Shown: one piece after another, positions 8,876 to 17,720 of the stretch | How positions within the stretch are numbered: position 1 is the first letter of the stretch | Layout of the letters: each line of letters starts with the position of its first letter | Source of the DNA: Tenacibaculum agarivorans | Lineage (GTDB): Bacteria > Bacteroidota > Bacteroidia > Flavobacteriales > Flavobacteriaceae | Direction of reading: 5' to 3' | Length of the DNA stretch: 64,000 nucleotides | Assembly (NCBI RefSeq): GCF_001936575.1 | Contig: NZ_MSMP01000022.1 | Coordinates: 1 to 64,000 of the forward strand | Position numbers and translations under genes: made by a program | The notes under the pieces: model-generated | Databases searched by the model: none | The model's input: the letters and a program-made list of their open reading frames with translations, nothing else | Told to the model about the DNA's origin: nothing

Positions 8876-10786
8876 TCACACTAAAACTTGATCAATAATA
8901 CCTTGCACCACTTCAGGGTTTAATAAAGTACTTGTATCTCCTAAGTTACTTATATCGTTAGATGCTATTTTTCTAAGAATTCTTCTCATTATTTTTCCAG
9001 AACGGGTTTTTGGTAAACCTTGAGTGAATTGAATCTTATCTAATTTTGCGATAGGTCCTATTTGTTCTGTAATGATTTGATTGATTTCTATCCTTAAATT
9101 TTCTTGATTTCTAGACTCTCCTGTGTCTTTTAGTATTACATATCCGTACAAAGCATTTCCTTTTATATCATGTGGGTATCCTACTATTGCTGATTCTGCA
9201 ACAGCAGGATGTTCATTAATCGCATCTTCTATAGGAGCTGTTCCTAAATTATGTCCTGATACTATTATCACATCATCTACTCTACCTGTAATTCTATAAT
9301 ATCCTACTTCATCTCTAAGTGCACCATCACCAGTAAAGTATTTATTTTCAAATGATGAGAAATATGTGTCTTTATAGCGTTGATGGTTTCCCCATATTGT
9401 CCTTGCCATAGATGGCCAAGGAAATTTTATACATAACCTTCCTTCAACTTGATTTCCTTTTACTTCATTACCTTCAGCATCCATTAAGGCAGGTTGAATT
9501 CCTATAAAAGGTAAAGTAGCATAAGTTGGCTTTGTTGGTGTTGAATATGGAATTGGTGTAATCATAATTCCACCGGTTTCAGTTTGCCACCAAGTATCTA
9601 CAATTGGACTTTTTCGTTTTCCTATATTGTCATCGTACCAATGCCATGCTTCTTCATTTATAGGTTCTCCTACTGTTCCTAAGATCTTTAATGATGATAA
9701 ATCATTAGATTCTACATGAGACAATCCTTCTTTAGCTAAAGCTCTAATTGCGGTAGGTGCTGTATAAAATTGATTTACTTTATGTTTTTCTACAATTTGC
9801 CAAAAACGACTGTAATCTGGATAACTTGGTACTCCTTCAAACATCACAGTAGTAGCTCCATTGGCTAAGGGTCCGTATACGATATAACTGTGCCCCGTGA
9901 TCCAACCTATATCTGCTGTACACCAATACACATCATTTCCTCTATATTGAAATACATTTTTAAAAGTATATGCAGTATACACCATATAACCAGCGGTGGT
10001 GTGCAACATTCCTTTGGGTTTTCCTGTAGATCCAGATGTATATAAAATAAATAAAGGATCTTCTGCGTTCATTATTTCTGCAGTACACTCCGTTGAAGCC
10101 TTGTCTAATAATGGTTGTAACCAAACATCTCTTCCTTCTTTTAAAGTAATATCTGAATGAATTCGTTTTACAACCAAAACATCAGTAATTGTTGGGCAAT
10201 CTTCTAAAGCTTCATCTACAATACTTTTTAAATCGATAGTTTTAGCTCCACGGTATGATCCATCAGAAGTAATTACCATTTTACATTCAGAATCATTAAT
10301 TCTAGTAGCTAATGCTGTTGAGGAAAATCCAGCGAAAACTACAGAATGAATTGCTCCTATTCTTGCACAGGCCAATAAAGAAATAGCTAGTTCAGGAATC
10401 ATTGGTAAATAAATACATACACGATCTCCTTTTTTAATTCCTTTATCTTTTAAAACGTTAGCAAATTGATTTACACGTTTATATAATTCTTTGTAGGTAA
10501 TATGCTCTGCATCTTCATTTGGATTATTAGGTTCAAATAGAATAGCCGTTTTATCTCCTCTTGTTACCAAATGTCTATCAATACAGTTTTCTGTAATGTT
10601 TAATTGTGCTCCTTCAAACCATTTTACTTCAGGCTTGGTGAAATCCCAACTTAATACATTATCCCATTTTTTTCTCCATAAGAAATGTTCTTCAGCAATC
10701 TCTTCCCAGAAATTTTCAGGATTTCTAACTGATCTTCTATATACTTGAAAATATTCTTCTAAGTTTTTGATATGGTAATTACTCAT
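8876..10786 (-). CDS. acs: Acetyl-coenzyme A synthetase
   Basis: A 636-residue AMP-forming acetate-CoA ligase, which activates acetate to acetyl-CoA through acetyl-AMP. Visible motifs: the phosphate-binding loop YTSGSTGKPKG, the Acs-specific WCTADIGWITGHSYIVYGPL, the adenylate-binding TWWQTETGG, SGHNLGTAPIE in the hinge region, and the C-terminal catalytic lysine (about K598) in KTRSGKIMRRILRK, which is the usual acetylation target. Length is normal for the family. It stands alone, with a short hypothetical gene divergent upstream. The start at 10786 (MSNYHIKNLEEYFQVYRRS) matches the usual N-terminus. Confidence 0.96.
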   Translation of the reverse strand: MSNYHIKNLEEYFQVYRRSVRNPENFWEEIAEEHFLWRKKWDNVLSWDFTKPEVKWFEGAQLNITENCIDRHLVTRGDKTAILFEPNNPNEDAEHITYKELYKRVNQFANVLKDKGIKKGDRVCIYLPMIPELAISLLACARIGAIHSVVFAGFSSTALATRINDSECKMVITSDGSYRGAKTIDLKSIVDEALEDCPTITDVLVVKRIHSDITLKEGRDVWLQPLLDKASTECTAEIMNAEDPLFILYTSGSTGKPKGMLHTTAGYMVYTAYTFKNVFQYRGNDVYWCTADIGWITGHSYIVYGPLANGATTVMFEGVPSYPDYSRFWQIVEKHKVNQFYTAPTAIRALAKEGLSHVESNDLSSLKILGTVGEPINEEAWHWYDDNIGKRKSPIVDTWWQTETGGIMITPIPYSTPTKPTYATLPFIGIQPALMDAEGNEVKGNQVEGRLCIKFPWPSMARTIWGNHQRYKDTYFSSFENKYFTGDGALRDEVGYYRITGRVDDVIIVSGHNLGTAPIEDAINEHPAVAESAIVGYPHDIKGNALYGYVILKDTGESRNQENLRIEINQIITEQIGPIAKLDKIQFTQGLPKTRSGKIMRRILRKIASNDISNLGDTSTLLNPEVVQGIIDQVLV

Positions 10787-10864
10787 ATTTGATTGATTTG
10801 TTCTATAAATTTATTGTTTTTATTAGAACATCATCAAAATTCACAAACAAATTTGATTAAATAT

Positions 10865-10872
10865 TACCTTTG
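10865..10872 (+). promoter_or_regulatory. Possible -7 promoter element
   Basis: TACCTTTG matches the TAnnTTTG box of Bacteroidota housekeeping promoters, about 30 bases before the start of the gene at 10905. No TTTG at the expected -33 spacing is seen, so this is weak. Confidence 0.35.
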
Positions 10873-10904
10873 TTATATCAGTGTAAAAGAAAAAAGTTTT
10901 GAAA

Positions 10905-11414
10905 ATGTATAAATTGGTTGAAAACACAAAACTCTACAAGAAATATATTATTCAAGAAAAATTATCTGATATTTTCATATGTTTTTACATCATTTTTATT
11001 GCTAGATGGTATCTTTTAAGATATCGAAATCAATTAATTCGCTTATCTAAAATAGAGAATCCTAAGATGGAATATTACTTTATGCCGGGAGGTGTGATTT
11101 GGGAAGATGAATATGAAGACCGTTTATTACACAAGCTATCATATATATTAGGTTTTGCCATAGTTTACAGAACTAAGCTATTAAAATACCCAAATTATGA
11201 AAGTAGAACTAAACATTTAAATGATAAATATAAAAGAACTTTTTATTTAGCTAAAAAGTATTTTCCTGATTGGATCGGTTTTCAAAAATCTAGATGTAAT
11301 TATACACCTGAATTATCTAATAGATTATATAGAATAGAAAAAGTTGTTTCGTGGAGACTTAAAAAATTCGAACAAGAATTAGACGAGTATGATAGGATTC
11401 ATGATTCCAATTAA
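10905..11414 (+). CDS. Hypothetical protein, short N-terminal hydrophobic segment
   Basis: A 169-residue protein I do not recognise. A TTG two codons upstream is also in frame, but the ATG at 10905 is preferred. Residues about 22-36 (DIFICFYIIFIARWYLL) are hydrophobic, and the remainder is basic and Tyr/Trp-rich with several aromatic-Arg pairs (for example RLYRIEKVVSWRLKKFE). There is no signal-peptide cleavage site, so the segment may be a single membrane anchor or a buried helix. It is divergent from acs and convergent with the two small genes at 11425-12284. No terminator is obvious in the ten-base gap that follows. Confidence 0.6.
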   Translation: MYKLVENTKLYKKYIIQEKLSDIFICFYIIFIARWYLLRYRNQLIRLSKIENPKMEYYFMPGGVIWEDEYEDRLLHKLSYILGFAIVYRTKLLKYPNYESRTKHLNDKYKRTFYLAKKYFPDWIGFQKSRCNYTPELSNRLYRIEKVVSWRLKKFEQELDEYDRIHDSN

Positions 11415-11424
11415 ATCAAAAAAA

Positions 11425-11901
11425 TTAGTTTTCTATCTCTTCTACTATTAGATTATAATCGTACTGTAGATCTTCATGAAGACTTGCCATAGCTTTTTTC
11501 GCTAGTCTCATTTGAGTTTCCAATACCTTTTGTAGTCTTGGACTTAGCTGTATTGATGGTTTAAAATTCTTTAATTTTAAACAAAAATATAGTAATAGCT
11601 CTACTTCTGTACTTTTCTTTTTAGAATAACGGATTTGTTTTTTGATAGTCGTCAAAATTTTGCGGACACTTTTTCTGATGTAGAAAAAGCTTTTTGTGTT
11701 TATTTCACTAAACATATCATCAATTTCTAATTTTACCGTTTCTATATACCGATCCTCATTATGAGCTTCAAATAATAAATACGTCAACAACTCTTTATTT
11801 TCTTTTTTAAAACGTGTTAATGTAAGGCATAACTCTAATAATTCTGAAGAAGTTTTATGCTTTAGCTCGTCTTTTATAATTTTTATAGAAGCTGCTTTCA
11901 T
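11425..11901 (-). CDS. Hypothetical all-helical protein
   Basis: A 158-residue protein, predicted from its composition to be all alpha-helical, with many Lys, Glu and Leu residues and no signal peptide or membrane segment. No catalytic motif is visible. Its start codon overlaps the stop of the upstream gene (11898-12284) by four bases, the classic translational-coupling arrangement, so the two products probably act together or are made in fixed ratio. I recognise it only as the kind of small conserved unknown common in Flavobacteriia. Confidence 0.65.
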   Translation of the reverse strand: MKAASIKIIKDELKHKTSSELLELCLTLTRFKKENKELLTYLLFEAHNEDRYIETVKLEIDDMFSEINTKSFFYIRKSVRKILTTIKKQIRYSKKKSTEVELLLYFCLKLKNFKPSIQLSPRLQKVLETQMRLAKKAMASLHEDLQYDYNLIVEEIEN

Positions 11902-12284
11902 ATATGATTACCTTTCTTAATTTCTTCAAAGCTATCAAAAAGTCTTTTCTTAGTCATTGTAAATATTCTTTTATTGTATTCAGATGTATTTTTTTGATAT
12001 GTTACATATTCATCTTCAGTATAATGCCCAATAATAATTCCTAATATAAGATTACGAATCGCTATATTTTTAGAAAATGATTTTTTTAATAGTAATTCAA
12101 ATTCCTCTTTACTAGTATTACCTAATTTGATTTTTTGCTTTACACACCAATTCTTGAATACTAAAATCAAAATTTCATGCTGTAGTTTTATTATAGGCCT
12201 TAATACTTCATTTTGAAACTTTTCATTTTTTGTAGCTCCTGTTAGTTCTAATTTAGGACGAATATCTTTTTTAGTCATTTGCAT
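11898..12284 (-). CDS. Conserved flavobacterial small protein of unknown function
   Basis: A 128-residue helical protein. Recognisable features are FQNEVLRPIIKLQHEIL (about 23-39) and LILGIIIGHYTEDEYVTYQKN (about 79-99). From memory this resembles a small family present in many Flavobacteriia that is sometimes labelled glyoxalase in databases; nothing in it looks like a vicinal-oxygen-chelate fold or a metal site, so I do not use that name. First gene of a two-gene unit with 11425-11901 (four-base overlap). A second in-frame ATG is two codons further in. Confidence 0.6.
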   Translation of the reverse strand: MQMTKKDIRPKLELTGATKNEKFQNEVLRPIIKLQHEILILVFKNWCVKQKIKLGNTSKEEFELLLKKSFSKNIAIRNLILGIIIGHYTEDEYVTYQKNTSEYNKRIFTMTKKRLFDSFEEIKKGNHI

Positions 12285-12364
12285 TTTATGATTATTTCAG
12301 CTAAGATAATTTTTTGTTTACTTTTTTTAACAAAATATTAAACAAAATGAATTGATTAATAAAC

Positions 12365-12372
12365 TAACTTCG
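12365..12372 (+). promoter_or_regulatory. Possible -7 promoter element for the fasciclin gene
   Basis: TAACTTCG, one base off TAnnTTTG, 22 bases upstream of the ATG at 12395. The upstream TTG is too close (10 bases) for a standard -33 box. Confidence 0.35.
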
Positions 12373-12394
12373 TAGAAATTCTAATCTTAACATT

Positions 12395-12940
12395 ATGAAA
12401 ACCAAAAATTTAATCGTGTTATTTTTACTTTCTTGTACAGTTGCTTTTGCAAATAACACAACAAAAACTAACCCAATAAAAAAGGGAAAAGACGGAAAAA
12501 CTATTGTTAATGTAGCTGCATCTAACAAAAATTTTAGCACGCTTGTAACTGCAGTGAAATCAGCAGATTTAGTTGAAGTATTAAATGGTGATGGTCCATT
12601 TACTGTATTTGCTCCTACTAATGATGCTTTTAGTAAACTTCCAGAAGGAACTATAGCTACATTATTAAAACCAGAAAATAAAAAGTTACTAACATCAATA
12701 TTGACTTACCACGTAGTAGCTGGAAAATTTGATGCGAAAGCAGTTATGATGGCTATAAAAGAAAATAGTGGGAAATTTGTAATTAAAACAGTACAAGGTA
12801 ATAAACTAACTGCTATGATTAAAGATGGTAATGTAATTTTAAAGGATGCAAAAGGGAATATATCTAAGGTTGTTATTGCTGATGTAGAAGCCAACAATGG
12901 AATAATACACGCAATTGACACAGTTGTAATGCCTGAATAG
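12395..12940 (+). CDS. Secreted fasciclin-domain protein
   Basis: A 181-residue protein: signal peptide (MKTKNLIVLFLLSCTVAFAN), a short linker, then one FAS1/fasciclin domain (about 40-181). FAS1 hallmarks are the H1 region GPFTVFAPTNDAFSKLP, the central LTYHVVAGKF (the YH motif) and the H2 region NGIIHAIDTVVMP. Such domains mediate adhesion at cell surfaces; bacterial single-domain forms are periplasmic or surface-exposed, with poorly known roles. It is a single-gene unit that converges on purC, with a shared terminator between. Confidence 0.93.
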   Translation: MKTKNLIVLFLLSCTVAFANNTTKTNPIKKGKDGKTIVNVAASNKNFSTLVTAVKSADLVEVLNGDGPFTVFAPTNDAFSKLPEGTIATLLKPENKKLLTSILTYHVVAGKFDAKAVMMAIKENSGKFVIKTVQGNKLTAMIKDGNVILKDAKGNISKVVIADVEANNGIIHAIDTVVMPE

Positions 12941-12963
12941 AAAAATAAGAGTTAGTCTTACAG

Positions 12964-12996
12964 AAAAAAAGAGAAGCTAGTAGCTTCTCTTTTTTA
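12964..12996. terminator. Bidirectional terminator between fasciclin gene and purC
   Basis: AGAGAAGCTA / TAGCTTCTCT with an A run on one side and a T run on the other. It serves the plus-strand gene ending at 12940 and the minus-strand gene ending at 12997. Confidence 0.85.
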
Positions 12997-13941
12997 TTAT
13001 AGTAAAAATTCTTTTACATTTTTCTCTATTCGATCTAGAATATTATCTGTATTTGCTTTTATAAATTTTTCTCCTGTAATCTGCTCGTATAATTCTATAT
13101 ATCTATTTGATATTTCAAGAATTTTTTCATCACTCATTTCAGGAATTTGCTGTCCATCTTTACCTTGAAATCCATTTTCTATCAACCATTGGCGCACAAA
13201 TTCTTTAGATAATTGTTTTTGTTTTTCTCCTTTTTCTTGTCTTTCTGCGTAACCATCAGCATAAAAATAACGAGACGAATCTGGAGTATGAATTTCATCA
13301 ATTAAAACAATTTTTCCTTCTTTGGTTTTTCCAAATTCATATTTTGTATCTACTAAAATCAATCCTCTCTTTGCTGCAATTTCAGTACCTCTTTCAAATA
13401 ATTTTCTTGTATACTCTTCTAATACTATATAATCTTCTTCTGAAACTATTCCTTTAGCTAAAATTTCTTCTCTAGAAATATCTTCATCATGCTCACCATT
13501 ATCAGCTTTGGTTGACGGAGTTATAATTGGTTCTGGAAACTTATCATTTTCCTGCATTCCTTCTGCCATGGTAACTCCACAAAGCATTCTCTTTCCTGCT
13601 TTATATTCACGAGCAGCATGACCAGATAGATATCCACGAATTACCATTTCTACTTTGAAGGGTTCACATAAATGTCCTACTGCTACATTCTCATCAGGAT
13701 TTGCAACTAACCAATTTGGAACAATATCAGCAGTATCGTTCATCATTTTTGTTGCTATCTGATTTAAAATTTGTCCTTTAAAAGGAATCTGTCTCGGCAT
13801 AATTACATCAAAAGCTGATAATCTATCAGAAGCAATCATTACCAATTGTTCATCGTTAATATTGTAAACTTCTCTAACTTTTCCTTTGTAAACTGATTTT
13901 TGACCTGGAAAATTAAAGTTTGTTTCGTTTATTGTATTCAT
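12997..13941 (-). CDS. purC: SAICAR synthase (phosphoribosylaminoimidazole-succinocarboxamide synthase)
   Basis: A 314-residue enzyme of purine synthesis that joins aspartate to CAIR using ATP. Motifs: KGKVREVYNI near the N-terminus (ATP loop), ASDRLSAFDVIMP (about 37-49), VIRGYLSGHAAREY (about 100-113), the active-site stretch LILVDTKYEFG, and LIDEIHTPDSSRY. It is the longer (about 300-residue) PurC form typical of Bacteroidota and yeast rather than the 237-residue E. coli form. It appears to stand alone, with terminators on both sides; purC is not in a purine operon here. Confidence 0.96.
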   Translation of the reverse strand: MNTINETNFNFPGQKSVYKGKVREVYNINDEQLVMIASDRLSAFDVIMPRQIPFKGQILNQIATKMMNDTADIVPNWLVANPDENVAVGHLCEPFKVEMVIRGYLSGHAAREYKAGKRMLCGVTMAEGMQENDKFPEPIITPSTKADNGEHDEDISREEILAKGIVSEEDYIVLEEYTRKLFERGTEIAAKRGLILVDTKYEFGKTKEGKIVLIDEIHTPDSSRYFYADGYAERQEKGEKQKQLSKEFVRQWLIENGFQGKDGQQIPEMSDEKILEISNRYIELYEQITGEKFIKANTDNILDRIEKNVKEFLL

Positions 13942-14009
13942 TTATGTTGCGTTGTTCTAAAGTGGCAAAATTAACTTTTTTTATAATTATGAAACTCTTT
14001 TTAAATAAA

Positions 14010-14040
14010 AAAGTCAGTTTAGATACTCTAAACCAACTTT
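14010..14040 (-). terminator. Terminator of first lipoprotein paralogue
   Basis: AAAGTCAGTTTAGA / TCTAAACCAACTTT stem with one internal mismatch, followed on the minus strand by a T run, 50 bases past the stop at 14091. It shares the CAGTTTAG arm with the terminator at 15400-15431. Confidence 0.75.
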
Positions 14041-14090
14041 ATTCAGTGATGTAATAATCGATAAATTTAAAAACTCATGTCATCTTTTAT

Positions 14091-15113
14091 CTAATCTCTT
14101 ATGATTCTTTGGGACTGTATACCTTCTCTCCTAAGCCAATCATGTATAAAGCCACCGCTTGTTTTTAGATCAAAAACTAAATTAATTTTATCATCATGAC
14201 TTGGGCTGAAATACCTAAAATCCATATACAATTTAGAAAGGAAATTATATGAAATATCTAAATTAATATCTCTTTTTATTACAACAAACTTTGCAAGTAC
14301 TAATCTAGCTATTGTAGTATGTATAGGAAATAATATATCGAAGAATCTTATGTTCTTAATTTTTATCTTAGAAATTCTAAGAGTTCCAGAAGTAATTACA
14401 TTAGTTTGGGTATTAAAATACAACGGTAATTCAACTTCAGCACTTCCTCTTCTATCTACTAACTTTCTATATTTCCATAATATTTTCTTGTACCATCTAA
14501 ATCTAGCATTCCCTTTAATTTTGATTTTAAGGGTAGTTCCAGAAGCATCAATACTTAGTATAGAGAATCCCCATAAATTAATTTTTTGTTTTTTAGAGTA
14601 TTGTTTTAACTCAGGAAATTTAGATACTGCATTTCTAAGTAACTGCTTAGATAATCCAAAAAATAATTTAGAGTCACCATCATCATCAGTGATTACTTTA
14701 GCATTGAAATATTTTTTAGCATTTTGTTGGATATCATATAATAAATACCCTATGGCACCAGCGAGCTCACCTCTATCAAAATCAAAACCTCTATTAGCAG
14801 AAAATTGATGTGTAGAAATAGCTTTCGCTTGTTTATCTAGTTCTTTCTGAAAAGCTTCTAGTTCAGCTAAACTTTCTTTTTGAATCATTTTCTCAAGCTC
14901 CTCTCTAGTCATACCTGTCTCCTCTAAATAGGTTTGATTAATTCCATCAACAAATACATCATCTTTGTAATCTGTATCCTCTTCTAATGACTGATTTATA
15001 ATTGTGTTATCTTCGGTAGAGATTTCTTCAATAAGATTTTCATCTTGTTTTTGGCATCCAAATAATAAGGTGATGCACAATAAAGTTAATTTTAAATAGT
15101 GTGTGTTTTTCAT
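14091..15113 (-). CDS. Lipoprotein of unknown function, tandem paralogue A
   Basis: A 340-residue lipoprotein. The signal peptide ends in the lipobox LLFGC (Cys about residue 20); a second ATG three codons upstream (15122) is equally possible. After an acidic linker comes DDVFVDGINQTYLEETGMTREELE, then ELAGAIGYLLYDIQQNA, then a beta-rich C-terminal half of alternating strands (for example IKIKNIRFFDILF). It is clearly homologous along its whole length to the next gene upstream (15477-16463): both have DVFVDG-NQT, an ELAGA-G motif, DIQQNA, SGTLxISKIxIKN and DINLDISY. No known family is recognised. The C-terminal repeats of hydrophobic strands suggest a beta-sandwich or barrel-like fold. Confidence 0.7.
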   Translation of the reverse strand: MKNTHYLKLTLLCITLLFGCQKQDENLIEEISTEDNTIINQSLEEDTDYKDDVFVDGINQTYLEETGMTREELEKMIQKESLAELEAFQKELDKQAKAISTHQFSANRGFDFDRGELAGAIGYLLYDIQQNAKKYFNAKVITDDDGDSKLFFGLSKQLLRNAVSKFPELKQYSKKQKINLWGFSILSIDASGTTLKIKIKGNARFRWYKKILWKYRKLVDRRGSAEVELPLYFNTQTNVITSGTLRISKIKIKNIRFFDILFPIHTTIARLVLAKFVVIKRDINLDISYNFLSKLYMDFRYFSPSHDDKINLVFDLKTSGGFIHDWLRREGIQSQRIIRD

Positions 15114-15122
15114 TTTTTTCAT

Positions 15123-15476
15123 TTTAATAGGTTGGTTGTTGTAATTTCATAATTAATTTGCACGATTTTTTATAATTATTGACTATTACATCGCAATAAA
15201 ATTACAATTGAAAGTATCTGTAAATGTTAAAAAACTAACATCTAAACAACAGATAATGCTAATTTTACATCACTTGAAAAGAATTATAGTATTTGACAAT
15301 AAAAAAATTACGTTTTAATTTATTGCCCTTCGAATTAAACTTTCCTTTTTTCATACTTATGCTAAACTAGAAGATAACTAATTACATCTTTTTAAAGAAA
15401 AAAGCCAGTTTAGTATTACCAAACTGACTTCAAAATTATAGCTAAATTTAAAATCTGAAGAATATATTTTTATGAT
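15123..15476. other. 354-base intergenic gap between paralogues
   Basis: It holds the terminator of the upstream paralogue (15400-15431) and, on the right-to-left strand, what must be the promoter of the 14091 gene. Very AT-rich; I see no open frame with coding character and no clear -33/-7 pair. Confidence 0.6.
15400..15431 (-). terminator. Terminator of second lipoprotein paralogue
   Basis: AAGCCAGTTT / AAACTGACTT stem around a 10-base loop, followed on the minus strand by a T-rich stretch. It lies 45 bases past the stop at 15477. Confidence 0.7.
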
Positions 15477-16463
15477 TTATATAATACCTGCGTTTTTCAA
15501 TAAGGTCTTTATTGAATCAATCAGGTCATCTGTCTTAATTTTAAAGGTGAAGAAGACTTTTCCATTCCTTTTTGAGAAATATTTGAAGTCTACATAAAAT
15601 TTAGAAATAAAGTCATAAGAGATATCCAAATTAATATCCTTTTTAATTACAACAAACTTATTTATGATCAATTTGATAATTGTACTTTTTATTAAAAACA
15701 CAATATCTATAAATTTATTTTTAATATTAATTTTAGAAATTTTTAAAGTTCCAGAAGTTATCTTATTACTACTTGTGTTAAAATACAATGGTAATTCTAC
15801 ATGAGCACTTCCGCTTCTATCTAAAACTTTTCTATATTTTTTAAAAATTTTGATATAGTGTCTATATCTAGCGTTTCCTTTAAATTTAATTTTAATAGTA
15901 GTACCAGAAGCTTCTAAAGACTCCAATGAAAAACCATGTAAATCTAACTTTTGCTTACTCGTATGGTTTCTTACTGTAGGAAATGCTGCTACTGCATTTT
16001 TAATTAATTGCTCAGATAATCCCAACTCTAAAAAACTTCCTAACGAAGTATTTAATCCAATGCTAGCTTCAAAATATTTATCAGCATTTTGCTGAATATC
16101 GAACAGTAAAGCACCTACAGCTCCTGCTAATTCATTTTCATCAAAAGTGAATTTTTTTTCCGAATACTTATATGATGAAAAATTAGCAGCTTGCTTTTCT
16201 AATACAGTAGTAAACTCTGCTTGATCCTCAGCTGCCTGCTGGGCTACCATTTGTTCTAACTCTTCAACTGTCATTCCAGTTTCCTGAAGGAAAGTTTGGT
16301 TAACACCATCTACAAATACATCATTCTCAAAATCTGTATCTGTTTGTAATTCATTACTACTTATTGCATCTTGTTCTGTAATTAGTTCATCTTCTTTTTG
16401 ACATCCTGTTGCAAATATGATAATGCACAGTAAGACATATTTTAAAAAGTTTAGTTTTTTCAT
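15477..16463 (-). CDS. Lipoprotein of unknown function, tandem paralogue B
   Basis: A 328-residue lipoprotein (lipobox FATGC, Cys about residue 21) homologous over its full length to the gene at 14091. Shared blocks include NDVFVDGVNQTFLQETGMT, ENELAGAVGALLFDIQQNA, LHGFSLESLEASGTTIKIKF, ARYRHYIKIFKKYRKVLDR, HVELPLYFNTSSNKITSGTL and KKDINLDISYDFISKFYVDF. Both genes have their own terminator and a long leader, so they are probably separate transcription units produced by duplication of a whole gene. The C-terminal half is rich in Ile/Lys-alternating strands. No function can be inferred beyond an outer-membrane or periplasmic location. Confidence 0.7.
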   Translation of the reverse strand: MKKLNFLKYVLLCIIIFATGCQKEDELITEQDAISSNELQTDTDFENDVFVDGVNQTFLQETGMTVEELEQMVAQQAAEDQAEFTTVLEKQAANFSSYKYSEKKFTFDENELAGAVGALLFDIQQNADKYFEASIGLNTSLGSFLELGLSEQLIKNAVAAFPTVRNHTSKQKLDLHGFSLESLEASGTTIKIKFKGNARYRHYIKIFKKYRKVLDRSGSAHVELPLYFNTSSNKITSGTLKISKINIKNKFIDIVFLIKSTIIKLIINKFVVIKKDINLDISYDFISKFYVDFKYFSKRNGKVFFTFKIKTDDLIDSIKTLLKNAGII

Positions 16464-16649
16464 TTTATTTATTTTAATGAGGTTAATTTGATTTTAATAA
16501 ATTTCTACTATAATTTTAATCAAGAATCTAAAATAATGATAAACAGATTTTTATTCATAAAAAAAACCAACAATTGAATAAAAAAATAGTACAAAAAATA
16601 TGAGATAAATTTCACGGAATTCAGGGTGAGTAAATCTTTTATTATAGTC

Positions 16650-16657
16650 TAATTTTG
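16650..16657 (+). promoter_or_regulatory. Possible -7 promoter element for beta-helix lipoprotein
   Basis: TAATTTTG fits TAnnTTTG, 33 bases upstream of the chosen ATG at 16691. A start upstream of this site would place the promoter inside the gene, which supports the later start. Confidence 0.4.
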
Positions 16658-16690
16658 ATACAAACATTAAATCAGATAATCCCTCAAAAA

Positions 16691-17641
16691 ATGAAAAATC
16701 AAAAACTAAAAATCAATTTTTTCCTTATTACCTTATTTCTATTATCAGTTTTATATAGTTGTTCAAAAAATGAAGAATCAGATACCCTTAATAGTGTAGA
16801 GATTGAAAATGGATCTGAATCTCAAGATCAATCCAAATTATTTCCTCATGAACGTACAATAAAAGGAAGTCGAATTCTTGAACCAGATTTAAAAAATGCA
16901 GAAGAAAATTTTGAAAAGAAATACAATAATTATCTAAAGGTAGATTATTACTTAATTGACAAACCAGGTATCTATGAAGGTTTCTATTTTAAAAATTACA
17001 TTACTATTGAATCGGATAATGTCACCCTAGTGGATTGTATTATAAATGGACATGTATCTATAAAAAATAAAGCTAAAAATGTTAGAATTGAATATAGTGA
17101 GGTTCGTGGTGAAGATACTGAAACAGGAAAACCACATCCGGGTATTGGTGTAAATGCTACTCGAGCTGGATCTAATATTGTTATTTATAAGTCTTATATT
17201 CATAGCTTCTTTGATTTATTAAGATGTGGTCCACATGGTATTGAAGTAACAGAAAGTTACTTGTATGATTGGGGAAAAGACGATGATGGCAATCATGCAG
17301 ATGCATTTCAATATCCTTCATGGGATGATGAGTTGGCTTTAACAGATAAAACTAAAATTATCTTCTCTGGAAATTCTATTATAGAACCTTTTATTGGTCA
17401 AAAAACTGCAGCTATTGGTTTTAATTCTGTTACTAAGCATTGGACTATTACTAATAATTACTTTAAGGGAGCTGGATACACCATGTACATCTCTGGTGGA
17501 GGATATATCTTAAAAGATAATGTGTTTGCGGGCGACAATACATGGGGTAATTTTAGGTATTATAAAGATGGACGTGATTATGGTGTTTGGAAAAACAATA
17601 TAGATTTAGATGGTAATGAAATTAAGCCACCAACAAACTAA
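16691..17641 (+). CDS. Right-handed beta-helix lipoprotein
   Basis: A 316-residue lipoprotein. The start is placed at the ATG at 16691, where a signal peptide with lipobox VLYSC begins; the frame is open further upstream but without signal character. From about residue 80 on there are short strand-turn repeats typical of parallel beta-helix proteins (ITIESDNVTLVDCIINGHVSIKNKAKNVRIEYSEV and similar), with HADAFQYPSW at about 223-232, a DxxQ-type motif seen in the pectate-lyase-like and chondroitinase-type helices. It may be a polysaccharide lyase or a binding protein; no catalytic set can be confirmed. No sugar-degradation genes surround it. Confidence 0.75.
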   Translation: MKNQKLKINFFLITLFLLSVLYSCSKNEESDTLNSVEIENGSESQDQSKLFPHERTIKGSRILEPDLKNAEENFEKKYNNYLKVDYYLIDKPGIYEGFYFKNYITIESDNVTLVDCIINGHVSIKNKAKNVRIEYSEVRGEDTETGKPHPGIGVNATRAGSNIVIYKSYIHSFFDLLRCGPHGIEVTESYLYDWGKDDDGNHADAFQYPSWDDELALTDKTKIIFSGNSIIEPFIGQKTAAIGFNSVTKHWTITNNYFKGAGYTMYISGGGYILKDNVFAGDNTWGNFRYYKDGRDYGVWKNNIDLDGNEIKPPTN

Positions 17642-17649
17642 ATAAAAAC

Positions 17650-17688
17650 AAAGTGAATCTTGATTTTTAATTTTTCAAGATTCACTTT
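17650..17688. terminator. Bidirectional terminator between beta-helix gene and phoH
   Basis: A 14-bp perfect stem AAAGTGAATCTTGA / TCAAGATTCACTTT with an 11-base loop, between convergent genes ending at 17641 and 17721. Confidence 0.85.
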
Positions 17689-17720
17689 ACTACATTTTAA
17701 ATAGCTTGTATTTAACTTTT

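Noticed and set aside
11898..12284. Glyoxalase function
   Set aside because: The helical, short sequence has no metal-ligand or VOC fold pattern; any such label would be a carry-over annotation.
14350..14808. Plus-strand frame of 152 codons within the lipoprotein gene
   Set aside because: Antisense to a lipoprotein that has a conserved paralogue, and the composition is Ser/Leu-biased.
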